In this document: piece after piece, positions 1 to 12,079 of the stretch
Numbering within the stretch: position 1 is the stretch's first letter
Layout of the letters: every line of letters begins with the position of its first letter
Source: Prinsepia uniflora
Lineage: Eukaryota > Streptophyta > Magnoliopsida > Rosales > Rosaceae
DNA length: 64,000 nucleotides
Direction: 5' to 3'
NCBI GenBank assembly: GCA_032719365.1
Contig: CM064874.1
Span: 33,714,716 to 33,778,715 of the forward strand
Notes under the pieces: model-generated
What the model saw: the letters and a program-made list of their open reading frames with translations, nothing else
Told to the model about the DNA's origin: nothing
The model's database searches: none
Position numbers and translations under genes: made by a program

Positions 1-328
1 CCATATATTTTGGTTGACGGTTTTGGGCTAAGTCCCTAATAATTTAAATGGATTGATAAACGGTTTTCAAATGCATGCATGATTTTAGTGAAGGGCATAA
101 ATGTCTTTTCGTGAAATTGTTTTTATAAAATTAAATTCTTTGTTTTGTCTACTCACAACTTTCGTGATTTTTAATGCCCTTCAGGTTGATCGCGGATGCG
201 GGCTGTAGTGGAGATCGAGACATCGTACTCCTCCTCCGGTTGGAATTATCCTTAGTCTGACACGTCGTCTCAGACTGGAGCAGGCATGTCCCGCGTTAAT
301 CCCAGGGGATTTGGGACGGGTTCTGACA
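1..328 (+). repeat. E 5' LTR, 3' part
   Basis: The LTR ends in TTCTGACA at 328, directly before a primer site. It contains an ATGCATGCAT palindrome at 71-80, GTCTACTCAC at 147-156 and a pyrimidine-rich CAG|GT at 182-186. This is the acceptor side of the intron-like module seen in the other LTRs. Confidence 0.85.
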
Positions 329-330
329 AG

Positions 331-342
331 TGGTATTAGAGC
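331..342 (+). promoter_or_regulatory. E primer binding site (tRNA-iMet type)
   Basis: TGGTATTAGAGC lies two bases after the LTR end. It differs from the plant initiator-Met primer site TGGTATCAGAGC by one C-to-T change. Confidence 0.85.
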
Positions 343-2930
343 GCGTTTTGCTCTCAGTGTGACACGCATGTCGAGGATGTGACGTCTTTACAGTGGTAAT
401 AACCTGTCCTCAACTTGATAGTTAGGGTAATAGTATGAGGATTCAGTGGAATCAAACCCTGGGTAGATTACGTTTAGCACAAGGTGCGATTTTTTAGGGT
501 CCGATCAGTATAGGATGCCGCGATTTCCGAGAGGTTGGATCTTGAGTGGGATTATTGTGCATGTGAATCTAATGGCTTAGAGCCGTAAATAGAATTACAA
601 AACGGAGATTATACTACAGGGAGCAGTCAAGTGCTCGATGACCCTCTTTGAGGCTGGTTGGAATAGGAACGTTGATCCTATTTGGCATGAGATACCATGT
701 TTCGGTGTGTTGAATCCCGAAAGGATGTCGACTAGCAGGGGATGACTAGGAGTAGTTGTTGTGCAGTATGGTAGGATGCGATTGCGCATGTAGCGCTTGT
801 GCAGAGTTAGGCACGGAGTATGGCCAAGTTCTTGTGAAGGACAGCGGCTGGGAGCCGTATAGTTACAAGGGGACAAGGTCCTCAGATTGTGATTCCTGGT
901 TGTTTGGACACCAGCATCAAAGTATGAAGACTCTTCGGAGTCGAGCGCGAGGGACGACTCGGGATGGACATGCTTTAGGGAGCAACCGGGTACGCAATAA
1001 CCCTAGTTGGTGAGTCATCAGACGAGTGACCAGGAGAGTAGTACTCATCGATCGGATCTTGAGGTGGACTGATCGGTGGATGTTGTATGTTGAGAGGTTG
1101 GTGCCAGCGGTGAATTGACCGCTTATGTTCGTAGTCTCGGTGGTGAGATATGTGGGCTGTGTCTGCACGAGCTCGTGGAATGTGCCACCATTGATGGTGG
1201 GTATAGTTGCAGTGGTTGAGAGTCGAGGGATGTTTAGGGAACATTCATTTTCCAGTACGAATGGTTCGAATGGTCATACTCGGAGTTGTGGGGTACAAGG
1301 GAGGAAGGGTTCCTCCAACGTGAGCAGGGTCTTGGGATTGGTTTGATTCGCACTCCTCGTGGAGGTGATCTGATGAAAATAACGAGGAGAGACGAAGAGC
1401 CACGAACTGAGGGTATCTTAGTCGTGATGTGTTCATGATTGGTTTCTACCACTACACGACGAGGAGGATTCGTCGACATGTGTAAAGTTTTGGGAGTTGC
1501 GTCGAGATGACAGACATGATGGAGGGCTTGGATTGTTTACAGACACGTGGATGATGTCCGAGTGAGTTGAGGGCTTGGATTATGACCGAGTGGGTAGACG
1601 TGCCCTAGATTGGTAAACATGTGAGTTCGGTAGGCACTGAGCGGGACAAAGAGGATCCCGAGTAGCTTGGTGCGAGGTATGGGGTATACCTGGATTGGTG
1701 ATAGGTACCCTGGTTCGTTGTGGGCGAATGACACGTGTGTTTGGTGCTGGGAATTGATCCCATAAGGGTTGGGATGTGCGAACTAGTATGCTGACGTGAA
1801 CAGTGATGGAAGAAGCCGAAGTGAATCAATGGAAGTGTTTAGTTTGGAAGCAATAGACTAAGCATTACAATAATTATCAGAGAATACTCTTAGTCGGAGA
1901 AGGAGACTTCTCATTTTCTGCTCTTTAGAAGATGATGCTTGGTACCGCAGGATGACATGAGATGAACTTTGATGTCATCATCTTAGACTTTCCTTATACG
2001 GGCCAATGAGGAAGGATATGACAGTCAAGGGATTCAAAGAGGACGTAAGAACCGGACAGCTAGACTGTGAGTCAAATTTGAATGACTTGAAGAGTAGAGG
2101 GTGTTTAGCGTTACTGGATGTGGCGAGTGAGTGCCCGATGTAGTGGAACCGCTGTGGACCGAGGTGAGTCAGGTTGAGTAGTGTGATGACGATCTTGATG
2201 ATCGAGATGACGGAGATGATTGTGGCGACTTTGAGTCGAGTATACCGAGGTCCGGTCGTCATTGGGGAGAATCATACTGCTGATTATGCTAAGCTAGGCG
2301 CAGAGAAGAATCATATTGTGAGACAGTTGAAGAATATTTGGAATGGTTGGAGAGATGACAAGACATAAGTTGGAAATGTGAAGAGTACATACGATCTATC
2401 TTGGTCACGAAGAGGATCACGTGTTGGATACTTTGGTAGCAAGATTCGGCCTGGTGCGTCTTGGTGGACGTGGTTTGGATAGACACACATTGGTTGACGT
2501 GAGTGAGTTGGTAGGGTTCAGTGATTGATGTGAGTGAGGACTCAAGTCGTGGATGACTAAGGGAACCCTACAGTGCAGACGTGTTATCTTTGCTGAGATA
2601 AGTATTCAAATAGGATCTAGATACACCCAGGATGGGTGATATGTCGAACGTGTTTCGACAAAGTACATGATGTAATGGTTTGGTACTTGAGTGAGTCACG
2701 ATTCCAGCATAGGTCACGGAGTGATACGAGATACGATATAGGGACTCGAGAGCGAGTCGAGATCAGAGTAGCGCAATGAAAATGCAGTGGAGTCGAGAAC
2801 TACCGGCTGGTCATGATGGTTATGACCTATGGTGGTGATGGATTTAATCGGTATTCGACAGTTGATGAGATGTCTCTCAGTGGAAGCAATGAGGATAATT
2901 GTCGGATCGGATGCTGAATAGGATATCAGC

Positions 2931-3016
2931 TCCGATTGTCGAATGAGAAGGGTCGTCAGACTGAAAAGCTGACTTCGATTGTCAGATGAGAAGAACCATC
3001 ACGCTGAAAAGTCAAT
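2931..3016 (+). repeat. 43-bp tandem repeat, two copies
   Basis: Two adjacent diverged copies (2931-2973 and 2974-3016) share TCGATTGTC, ATGAGAAG and CTGAAAAG in the same order. A perfect 14-bp palindrome, GACTCTCGAGAGTC, lies nearby at 3113-3126. Confidence 0.75.
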
Positions 3017-3320
3017 TTGACGAAAACTTAGTATCACTGACCTGTCAGAGTGAGTGACAGGCGAGATCGACGAGTGTCGACATCACGAGTGAGTCTTACG
3101 AGTCGACGTGGGGACTCTCGAGAGTCAATGATCGGAATGCGGTTGGTGAGAGTTGAGTTGGAGCTATGGAGGCTCCGGTGGCGGTGCATACAGACGAGTA
3201 CAACGGTTATGTCAGACGTGTATGTTTATAGGAGAGTACTCGAGTAGAGGGGACATGTTTGGATTCCACAGTTTAGTTGTGGAATTGGGTCGGTTTGAAT
3301 TTCGAGGACGAAATTATTTA

Positions 3321-3332
3321 AGGGGGGAAGTT
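3321..3332 (+). promoter_or_regulatory. E polypurine tract
   Basis: AGGGGGGAAG lies just before the 3' LTR, after the box TTCGAGGACGAAATT, which also precedes the polypurine tracts of B1, C and D. It would prime plus-strand synthesis. Confidence 0.85.
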
Positions 3333-4035
3333 TGTAACGACCCATCTCTTATTTTAGGGATTAATTAAGAAATCAGGATGGATTAGCGAGGCTAATTGGG
3401 GATTAGTCGAGAATTATCGAACGTTGAGGGCGAAATTACGATTTTGCCCCTGAACGAGGGCAAAAAGTTAACTTTTTGACCCGGGTTATCTAATGTCCGA
3501 GGGTCGAGAATCTTTACATAGATTGAGTCGATATGAGTCCATAGATAGGCGGCACGTCGAATTAAGACATTCGACGGGGAAGTTACGGTTCACGGAAGTT
3601 CCGAGGTACTATTCGCAATGACACATTTTATGAGGCAGTTAGTGGGATTTTGTATGGGGTGAGCCCAGATATTTCCCCTGGCCCAACGGATGAGTGACAA
3701 ATGTCGCACATCCATTGCTTCCCTTAAATAGATACATGCATATCCCCATTTCAATTTCAACGGTTTTTCACCCGATCTCATTCAAACCACCACCCTAAAT
3801 CCCTTCCCCCACCTAGCTTCGATCTGAGAGAGAGAGACAGAGAGTGGCTGAGGAGCAAGGAGAAACTGGGTGATTACTGCGACGCTGTGGACGGAAGTGG
3901 AACAGTAAACCCGCGCAGGTGCAATTTTACGTTCAAAATCGAATTTCTCGTTTTGGATGTTTAGGAATGGTTTTGATGATTTGGTGATGTTTGGGAGGTT
4001 GGTACAATCGTGCGGGGATGATTGTGAACGATGAA
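3333..4035 (+). repeat. E 3' LTR, first part
   Basis: Starts TGTAACGACCC and carries one copy of the LTR-start unit (GTTAACTTTTTG, then TAGATAGGCGGCACG, then GAAGTTACGGTTCACGG), where B2, A2 and C have two. It is cut at 4035 by B1; the last five bases ATGAA are the B1 target duplication. Confidence 0.85.
4031..4035. repeat. B1 target site duplication, left copy
   Basis: ATGAA here and again at 45360-45364, on the two sides of B1. Both copies are intact. Confidence 0.9.
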
Positions 4036-4961
4036 TGTCAGGACCCGTCCTAATCCCCCTTGGAGTAACGAGAGACGCTCCTGATCCTATCTGACACGGA
4101 GTAACGACTAGGGAAAATTTGAACCTTTAGCCCGAAGGAGGTATGTGATGTCTCAGTCTCTACTATAGTCTGCACCGTGTTCAACTTGAAGGGCATTGAA
4201 AACATAAAGACTGTGAGTGGACAAAATAAAAGAGTTTATAAAACAAATTTATAAAAGACCTTTATGCCCTTCACTAAAAAGCATGCATGCATAGTAAAAC
4301 CATTTATCCAATCACATATGTTTAAAGAACTATAATCATACGGGCCCCTGCCCAAAGCCATTTACAGAAAACTAGAACATAATAAACATATGTGGGATCT
4401 CAACCCAAATCCATTTGTCAAATTATAAAACACAATTTTGCAAACCAATTGAAATCATGTTTATCCAATTTCATATATCCAATCCTGTCACGGTATCTAG
4501 AGCTGTGCTACCCGAGGTCTCAAGCCCAAGTCTCTCAGGGTCCACATAGGTCAATGTCTATAGATCAATGACCCTCCCTGAGGTTATAACCCATAGCCTT
4601 TCTAAAAGTAAGGAACCCAACGGGGGCGACTCCACTCAGCTAGTGCTCCGTGACTACTCCGGGGTCCACCTAGGCCAACGACCCTCCCCAGAGGAGACAA
4701 TTCATATATAAAGGATGGTATATGAAAAACCTTTTGAAATCCTTATTAAAACCTTTCAAGGGTTCATGCCGGTCCCCATAAACCGTCATGCACCATAAAA
4801 ACCTTTCAAGGGTTCATGCTGGTCCCCATAAACCGTCATGAACCATAAATCCATTTGTGGGTCCCCGACCCGAAATCACAATCTGAAAACATAACTGTGC
4901 CCTAAGCCCGAATTAGCATACAAACTGGACCTCCGACTCGAATCGTAAACAAAATGAGCCT
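4036..4961 (-). repeat. B1 3' LTR, piece 1
   Basis: Begins TGTCAGGACCC (LTR end in reverse) and aligns with 42486 onward. It holds the RY palindrome at 4283-4292 and the roughly 49-bp repeats at 4741-4850. The last five bases AGCCT are the A1 target duplication. Confidence 0.88.
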
Positions 4962-5131
4962 TGACAGGACCGCCCCCGAAAGGGGCATCGATAACCGAGC
5001 CCGGTCCTGCTCCCGTCTGGCAAGATGACTGAAAGACCCAAGTTACCCTCAGTGCTCGCCAAACCACGGATAGCCACACGTATTTACTCATGCCTCCGCC
5101 CCACGTATAGCCTCGAACAACGCGCCACGAC

Positions 5132-6550
5132 CTGGAGGGTCAATAAAAAAAACAAAGGTGTGAGTGGACAAAAATAAATCAGTTTAGCAAAACAGTTACA
5201 ACAAACGTTTTTACCCTCCGCGTAAAACCAATGCATGCATACAAAAACATTCTGTCATCGGTTAAGATTTTCCACAAAACAAAAACTGTCTATCATATTC
5301 CAACATAAGGAAGAACTCGTATGAACCTCAAAAATCATTTTCCTTTCTCAACCATCGGGTCTTAGCCCGCAATCATAAACACCGGGCCTCAGCCCAAAAC
5401 CACGAATCAAAACCAAATGCACAACATGATCCAAAACCAACAACCATATACCGGGCCACTGCCCAACTCAACCGAAACATCAGAAATCATTAATAAATCA
5501 CAAGTCAATCATTTTGCTGGATAACAAGTGCGCCCGAGTCTTTAAACTCAAAACCATGCGCATAAACAGGCCTTCCCGGGATATCAACGAGTCTTTAAAC
5601 TCAGAACATAATCAATAGGCCTCGGGGGTATCTCAGTAACCGAGTCTTTAAACTCACGAGTCTTTAAACTCATTAAGGGCCCTCCCCCGTCATCAATTAA
5701 CCGAGTCTTTAAACTCAAAACGTGCTCCAGCAATAGCACCCGGTTTTTAAACCCAAAACAGTTTTTAAACACAACAACGGGTCTTTAAACCCAAAGCAGT
5801 TTATCAATCACGACAACGTGGGATCCATCCCAAAATCACATTTTTTACAGCAGGACCCATGGTCCGAATTTCCACATTCTTTTTCCCCAAATCATACTTT
5901 ACAAACATAATCAAATCATCATGAAACACGGGGCATGCAAAATCAGACCACATCACTTTATTAATCCTTTTTCATTCCCGAATTCGAATTCGCAATAATG
6001 ATTCCGTAAGCCGGCATCCGGAAGCATCATCCCGAACCCAAACCAAGAATCCACATTAAATTTCCGAAAACTGAAAACTCGTTAATCCAAGTTACTTTTA
6101 TGCCCCAAGCGCCAAACCAGAACTCATCCTTTTTTTTTCAAAATCTATTTAAAATCCTCGAAATCGCAAACCTCAATTCACATTCCAAAATCAAACATCA
6201 AACAGTGATCAAATCACAATAACCTCAAATCTCGTAAAACGTGTAAAACCGCAAAAACCTCGAAAACCGTGGAAACACCGTGAATCGCCCTCATAATCAT
6301 AAAGAACATTCTTAAATCATCAAACGCCCATTTCATATAAACTCTTTCACTAAACCATTTTTAAGCACAAAAGTAACCATAGTCTCGAAATACGTGTAAT
6401 TTCACATATATAGTAAAAAATACGTATAAATACGGAAATCGAATACGGATAAATACGGGAATCGAGATCAATCACAACTTATAATCATAATCATAAAAAT
6501 CATAGAAATAATTTATGCATGCATTAAATTTGAAAGCAACGTCCACTCAC
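5132..6550 (-). other. Intron-like LTR module in A1
   Basis: On the minus strand it opens with GTGAGTGGAC at 6550-6541 and closes with GTCCACTCAC at 5169-5160. A T-rich tract and CCCTCCAG|GT follow, with AG at 5133-5132. ATGCATGCAT lies just inside both ends (6515-6524 and 5231-5240). The splice role is inferred from sequence. Confidence 0.5.
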
Positions 6551-6852
6551 ACACCATCCTTAAGGCTCGGTTTTGCGCCGCACGCATGCCCGTAATTTCC
6601 GATATTTCCAGAAATTCCAAATCCTGTCCGAAAACATACTTTAGTGTCACCAAGGGCTTACATAACAACATACTAACTCCCCATAATTTTCCGGGAATTA
6701 ATCATTAATTACAAACGTAATAGAAATCTTCGGACCCTCGGAACCACATCGAAACGGTGTCCGATAAGTTCGAAACCAACGTTAAAATGTTCGTTACATT
6801 GTATAGGATAAAAGTCATGTTGAACTCACCTTGAAAATCAGCCCCACGCGCC

Positions 6853-6884
6853 GTCACGCGCCGCCGCAAGCGGCTGCGCGTGAC
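6853..6884. repeat. GC-rich hairpin in A1 LTR
   Basis: Two 15-base arms match at 14 of 15 positions around an AA loop; the arms begin GTCACGCGC and end GCGCGTGAC. Similar hairpins occur at the matching place in A2 (14532-14561) and C. Confidence 0.75.
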
Positions 6885-8605
6885 ACTCACGCGCCAGCTA
6901 CAGTAACCCAACGGTCACCATCTTCACCCGACTCCCTGACATACGGGCCGTTCCACCCGCGTGAGGATCCGATTAGCAGTCCTTCAATTCGACATTATTT
7001 GAACGATTTGAGCACGCCATTAGCTTCGCAACCTGTCCAATTAGGGATCTGTAACATCCAAAGCAGTCGTCGTTACCTCCAACTATCTCGACTTAAACTA
7101 AGTTCCTCAAACGAGACTCTCGTCTGAATTCACCGTATAACCAAGTAATTCTTCAATTAAAGGATAGCATAGCATTGTAGCCTCATGGAAAGGATTATTT
7201 GGGGATCAATTTCACAACACTTACCTCCAAATGCACGGACACAAAGCTCGATTTCCCGGCCACCCACGACGTCCGTCCATGGCTCTAGGAGCTTCAGAGC
7301 TTGCAACAATCGATCTGGGTTGGCTAGCTAAGGCCTCAGAAAGTTCATTCGAGCCTAAAATTGGCTTGGGCTGGTCTAAAATTCAAATTCGAATTTGAAT
7401 TCACACGAAAACAGGCTTCGGGTTTCACTGTGTGAATTCACTCAGCCCCCCGGTTCTCCTCTCTCATTTAGTCTCTCCATCCTCCCCACATCCTTTCAGA
7501 AAGGTTTCCAACTTTCAACAGACCGTTGGAGAGGTCGATCACTCTCGACTGGTGGTCAGTCCTCTGTTTTCCATTCCCAGACCGCAGCCCAGTTCCAGTT
7601 CCAATTGACCCATGCTCACAAACTGAAACAGCCCCGCGCTCTCCCACTATCTCAGTCCTCTCACAATCCTTCTGTTTCAGTGCGCATCTCCCCTCAAATT
7701 GGTCTTGGGAGATCGATCCAGCGTGGGAAGCAGTCTCTGTTTTCTTCCCATTTTCAGACGCACCAGCAGCACTTGCTCCCCAGCCTCACCATTGCTCGCC
7801 GAGCACTGCTCCTCTCAAGGCACTAAACAACTCACCCGTGGCTTCCATTTCCCACCAGCACTCACACATACTCTGAACACTCACCCGCACGGTCTCTGTG
7901 CATCCCAAAAAAAAACCAACTTCCACACCGTTCAATCCCCCATTTCCCCAACATCACACTCTCCCTTGGCCTTTGCAGATTAAACTTCTATCCCCAAGAC
8001 CACTAATTGATTAAACAATTGTAGATTATGCTTACAAAAATCAATGGAATAGGTCACTCACGGCATGGGCACTCAGACCCTGTTTCCACGATATTCAAAC
8101 GGTTCCCCTGCAGGAAATTACCATTTTGCCCTCACTTGGGAAATTACCAAAATGCCCCTCACCATCCGTGACCCGTAACTTGGTCACCCGATGTCCGTTT
8201 GACGCGTGCCGCCTGTCGTTGTACTCTGGGCTTCGAGACGAACCTAACGGTCCTCGGTCCTCGGCCATCGGACCTCCCGATCAAAAAGTCAACATTTACC
8301 CTAATTTCGTCCAAATTACGATAATGCCCTTGGGCTTCCGAACGTCATAACTATCACCTCGAACGTCGGAATCGAACGTGCCACCTGTCTATGATCTCGT
8401 GACGTCCCAAACTACGTCACGGTCACCGGTCAAAGTCCATTCGACCGTCCGAATAAAAAGTCAACATTTTGCCCACGATTAGGGGCAAAACGGTCATTTT
8501 GTATCGTTCGTCCGATTCCACCCAACTAACCACCGATTAACCCCTCATTAATCATGATTAGTTTCTAACCTAATCCCGAATTCCGGGATGGGTCGTTACA
8601 AGCCT

Positions 8606-9132
8606 CGTGCCCGATACGTAAGTCAACTGGGCTTCCGACCATATGCTTTGTTAAATCAAATGGACCTCAGGTCCGAGAGTTTGTAAATCAAATGGGTCTC
8701 GTGCCCGGTCCATATTTCCAAATCCGTAATCGATTCAAGAACTAATTTGGCCCCTGGCCCAAGAACGTAGCTAAAAGGGACTTCGAGTCCGAGGGTTTCC
8801 AGGTCCACTCACAGACCGAGGGTTTCAAGGTCCACTCACAGACCGTCCTAAGCTACCGCCTCGGTTTTGTGTGCCGTAAGCCTTACCGGGCTAATCGTCA
8901 TCACCGGGATTCCCAAACATGTCCAAATCAATCTAGAGGCTTACTAACTACCTTATTAACCTCTCATTGAAGTCCCGTAATTTTCCCAAATTTTTAACTA
9001 TTTTAAATCTCGGTCCTAAACCTTCCGATGTCCTAAATATTATCGAGACGGTGTCCGATCGACACAAAACCAGTCCCAAAATGTTCGTTACATCGAATAG
9101 AGTGTTTCACATGTTGGAACCTTCCCCATCGT
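8606..9132 (-). repeat. B1 3' LTR, piece 2
   Basis: Continues B1 after A1, aligning with about 43355-44105 but shortened. A deletion removed the RY palindrome, and a short duplication left two GTCCACTCACAGACCG copies at 8803 and 8830. It ends at CCCCATCGT, where B2 entered. Confidence 0.85.
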
Positions 9133-9240
9133 TGTAACGACCCTTCCCAAATTCCTGGATTAGATTAGTGACTAATCACGATTAGTAAGGCTAATCCGTG
9201 ATTAGTTGGGCGAAATCGGACGAACGATGCAAAATGACCG

Positions 9241-9590
9241 TTTTACCCCTAGCGTGGGTAAAACGTTGACTTTTTGTTTGGGAGGTCAAATGTACTTTTA
9301 CCGATGACCGTGACGTAGTTCATGACGTCACGAGTTCATAGACAGGTGGCATGTTCAATTCCAACGTTCGAGGAGGAAGTTATGACGTTCGGAAGTTTAG
9401 GGGTAATTTGGTAATTTTGGTTAAAAGGGGTCAAATGTTGACTTTTTGACCGGGATTTCCGATGGCCAAGGACCGAGGTCTATTACGTAGATCGGGACGA
9501 TACGAATCCATAGACAGGCGGTACGTCGAATTCGAACGTTCGACGGCGAAGTTCCGGTTCACGGAAGTTCGAGGGTACTATTGCGCGAAT
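9241..9590 (+). repeat. Tandem LTR-start units in B2
   Basis: Two diverged copies (about 9241-9425 and 9432-9590) share GTTGACTTTTTG, ATAGACAGG(T/C)GG, GAAGTT and CGGAAGTT in the same order. A2 (about 13100-13460) and the C LTRs (about 25985-26350) have the same pair; E keeps one. Confidence 0.75.
9311..9330 (+). promoter_or_regulatory. as-1-like site in B2 LTR
   Basis: TGACG, seven bases, TGACG, with the second half extending to the palindrome TGACGTCA. This is the spacing of plant as-1 elements, which TGA-class bZIP factors bind. Factor binding here is inference. Confidence 0.6.
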
Positions 9591-10984
9591 TACGAAACGA
9601 GTTAACTTTTGGACTTTAGTGGGGTCCAGATATTTAATCCCTGCCCTATGGATGAGTGACAAGTGTCACCCATCCACTGGCCACTATCCCACATTCATGC
9701 ATATCACCCTTGCATTTTCATTTAGATCAAACCCGAAACCCCCCCTTAATAGTGCAAACCGATTCCCCATCTTCCCCAAACCTCATCATCTGTGGCTGGA
9801 GTGTGAAGGGAGATGAGAGAGGGTCGTGAGGTGATGAAGATGGTGGCTGAGAGACAGGCTGGGCCGCCGTGAACGGCCGTGTAGGCCAAGTGGAAACCGA
9901 GAGCTTGGTAATGCCCATTTCTCCCTTTATTTTGATTTTGACATCATGGACGGTATTGGATGATTAGGATGAGTTTATTGAGGTTGTAGGGAGGTTTTAT
10001 GGAGGTCTGGGTGGTGGTTTTGGACTGAGCAGCCGTGAGGGTGGCTGGGAAAACATTGAACCGTGAGGTTCAAAATCAAACCTTAGGTTCTAGACGTTTT
10101 CAGTTGCGTTTAAGGATTGAAATGGATAGAAAATATGAAAATAGGAAGAAAGGAATAAAAAAGGAAGAAGTAGGATGAAAAATGGGGTGTCTAGGGCCGT
10201 GAACCGGTCACGCCGGTCCAGTTGGACCGGCCAAACCAGGTGAACCGGCTGGAGCTGGAAGATGATCAATAGTGTTCTGTACACTCTTGGGGCGCGTGAG
10301 GGAGCGTGGACCGTAATTTGGGGAAGTGCTTAACATATGAAATCTTCTATTCAATGTAACGAAGATTTTGGGACTGGTATCGCGTCAATCATACATCGTT
10401 TCGATAGGTTTCGGGTTGTCCAAAGGTTTAGGATCGGTTTAAAAATAGTTAAAAGTTCAGGAAAATTAATGGGCTTTAATGGGAGGTTAATTAAGTAGTT
10501 AGTAACCTTCTATTAAAATTTGGACAGGTTTGGGAGTCCTGGTGATAGCGATTGGCTCGGGAGAGCCTATGGCACGCAAATCTAGGCGGCAGCTCGGACG
10601 GTCTGTGAGTGGACCTTGTTTTCTAAATTGGTGCATGCATAAATGTTTATTATATGTTTTAAATACCTATTTGGGATGCCATGAGTGCATTTGTATGTGT
10701 GGTTACGTATAAGCAGGTATTTCGAGGTTTCGGCCCTATACGGTGCCTTTACGGGTCTGTATGTATTTATTGGTCTAAATGAAATGGTTTTGGATTTCCA
10801 AAAGGATAATGAATGTGATTTAATGATGTTGATTTGGATATTTGTGAATTATATGGTTTCATGTATTTCGAGGCGATTTACGTGCTTTCACGTAAATCGA
10901 GGTTTCCGATTTTACTCTGATTTTCCATTCTTATGGTTTTGGAAATGGTTTAATGAAATGATTTTGGATTTGAAAAGGTAAACT

Positions 10985-11125
10985 CGGGTATGAGACCCAT
11001 TTGAATTACGAACTCTCGGACTTGAGGTCCATTTGATTTAACGAGGCATCGGGCCAGAGGCCCAGTTGGTTTACGATTCGGACCGGAGGTCCAGTTTGTA
11101 TGTGGATTCAGGCCTAGGGCCCAGC
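10985..11125 (+). repeat. Palindrome array in B2 module
   Basis: Successive short inverted repeats: GGACTTGAGGTCC (11018-11030), GGGCCAGAGGCCC (11051-11063), GGACCGGAGGTCC (11080-11092) and a fourth at about 11111. Arms differ between units but stay complementary. Equivalent arrays occur in B1 (about 43300-43580) and E (about 46160-46330). Confidence 0.75.
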
Positions 11126-11140
11126 TATGTCTTACAAATG

Positions 11141-11292
11141 GTTTTTATGGGTCGTGACGGTTTATGGGAACCAGCATGAACCCTTGAAATGGATTTATGG
11201 GTCATGACGGTTTATGGGAACCGGCATGAACTCATGAAAGGTTTTATGGTTCATAAGGGCTTATGAGGGGCCGGGCATGAATCCTGGAAAGA
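11141..11292 (+). repeat. Roughly 49-bp tandem repeats in B LTR
   Basis: Three diverged units built on TTTATGGGTC, GGTTTATGGGAACC and GGCATGAAC. The same array is at about 21554-21700 in the B2 3' LTR and reversed at 4741-4850 and 43140-43260 in B1. Confidence 0.8.
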
Positions 11293-12079
11293 TTTAAAGA
11301 ATGATTTCAAAAGGGTTTTCATAAGCCATCCTTTATATATGATTGTCTCCTCTGGGGAGGGTCGTTGGCCTGGGTGGACCCCGGAGTAGTCACGGAGCAC
11401 TGACTGAGTTGAGTCGCCCCCCCTAATTGGGTTCCTTACTCTCAGGATGGGCATGGTTCGTTACCTCCAGGGAGGGTCATTGATCTACGGACATTGGCTT
11501 GGGTGGACCCAGGAGAGACTTGGGTTTGATACCCTAATTAGCACACGTGTAGCTTTATTTTACCGCTTGGATATGAAATATAATGGATAAACATGATTTC
11601 AAGTGGATTGGGAAATTGTGTTTTATAATGATAAATGGATTTGGGCTGAGATCCCACATATGGTTATTATCTTATGGTTTTCTGTAAATGGTTTTGGGCA
11701 GGAACCCGTGTGACTTGTATTTACGGAACTTGGCGCTGTGACCCTAATTATGGTTGTTTAAACATATGTGTTTGGATAAATGGTTTTACTATGCATGCAT
11801 GCTTTTTAGTGAAGGGTATAAAGGTCTTTTATAAATGTGTTTTACGAAACTTATTCCTTTTTGTCCACTCACAGTCTTTTTGTTTTTAATACCCTTCAGG
11901 TTAACATCGGATGTGGACTGTAGCAGAGACCGAGATATCACATGCCTCCTCCGGATCCTGGCGTACTCTGATAGCCCGGGAGGGCAAAGGTTAGAAATAT
12001 CCCTTGTTTGACACTTCGTGTCAGACGGGAGCAGGGTCATCCCGCACTAATCCCGGGGTGATTGGGAAGGGTCCTGTCA

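Larger units (their letters stand above)
329..3332 (+). mobile_element. E internal region, no usable ORFs (LARD-like)
   Basis: About 3.0 kb with only short chance ORFs. It is related to the internal region of B1 (reverse strand, 39453-42485) and to the pieces in B2: the start, the end beside the polypurine tract, and a block near 1965 that resembles 20850-20885. That block reads like FDVII, which could be a trace of the protease FDVILGMDWL motif, but this is weak. Length and lack of coding fit a LARD-type non-autonomous element whose proteins come from a partner such as A2; the partner is inference. Confidence 0.7.
4962..8600 (-). mobile_element. A1, solo LTR of a Tekay-like family
   Basis: A lone 3.64-kb LTR starting TGACAGG and ending GGGTCGTTACA, flanked by AGCCT at 4957-4961 and 8601-8605, with no internal region. 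On the minus strand the order is TGTAACGACCC, as-1-like site (8403-8419), GC hairpin (6853-6884), intron-like module (6550 to 5132) and LTR end. The TTTAAA-loop inverted-repeat array is at about 5530-5790. Solo LTRs arise by recombination between an element's two LTRs. The ORFs at 7395-7983 are low-complexity and do not look like genes. Confidence 0.9.
10605..11899 (+). other. Intron-like LTR module in B2
   Basis: Opens GTGAGTGGAC (10605-10614), closes GTCCACTCAC (11863-11872), then a T-rich tract and CCCTTCAG|GT with AG at 11898-11899. RY-type palindromes lie inside both ends (10632-10640, about 11791). The two 10-mers are exact reverse complements, so transcript ends could pair. An intron is the simplest reading. 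Confidence 0.5.
9133..12079 (+). repeat. B2 5' LTR
   Basis: 2,947 bp from TGTAACGACCC to GTCCTGTCA. In order: two tandem LTR-start units (about 9241-9590), an as-1-like site (9311-9330), a block related to ATGTAACGAACATTTTGG near 10353, the intron-like module (10605-11899) holding a palindrome array (10985-11125) and roughly 49-bp repeats (11141-11292), and the LTR end. The primer site follows at once. Confidence 0.9.

Noticed and set aside
6515..6560. Module ends as terminal inverted repeats of a DNA transposon captured by an ancestral LTR
   Set aside because: Possible, but the 10-bp ends have no flanking duplication and are followed by a conserved pyrimidine tract and CAG|GT, which an intron explains better. 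Not fully excluded.
7395..7983. Overlapping 94-143-codon ORFs
   Set aside because: Three overlapping frames in pyrimidine-rich LTR DNA, antisense to the A1 LTR, with no motif.
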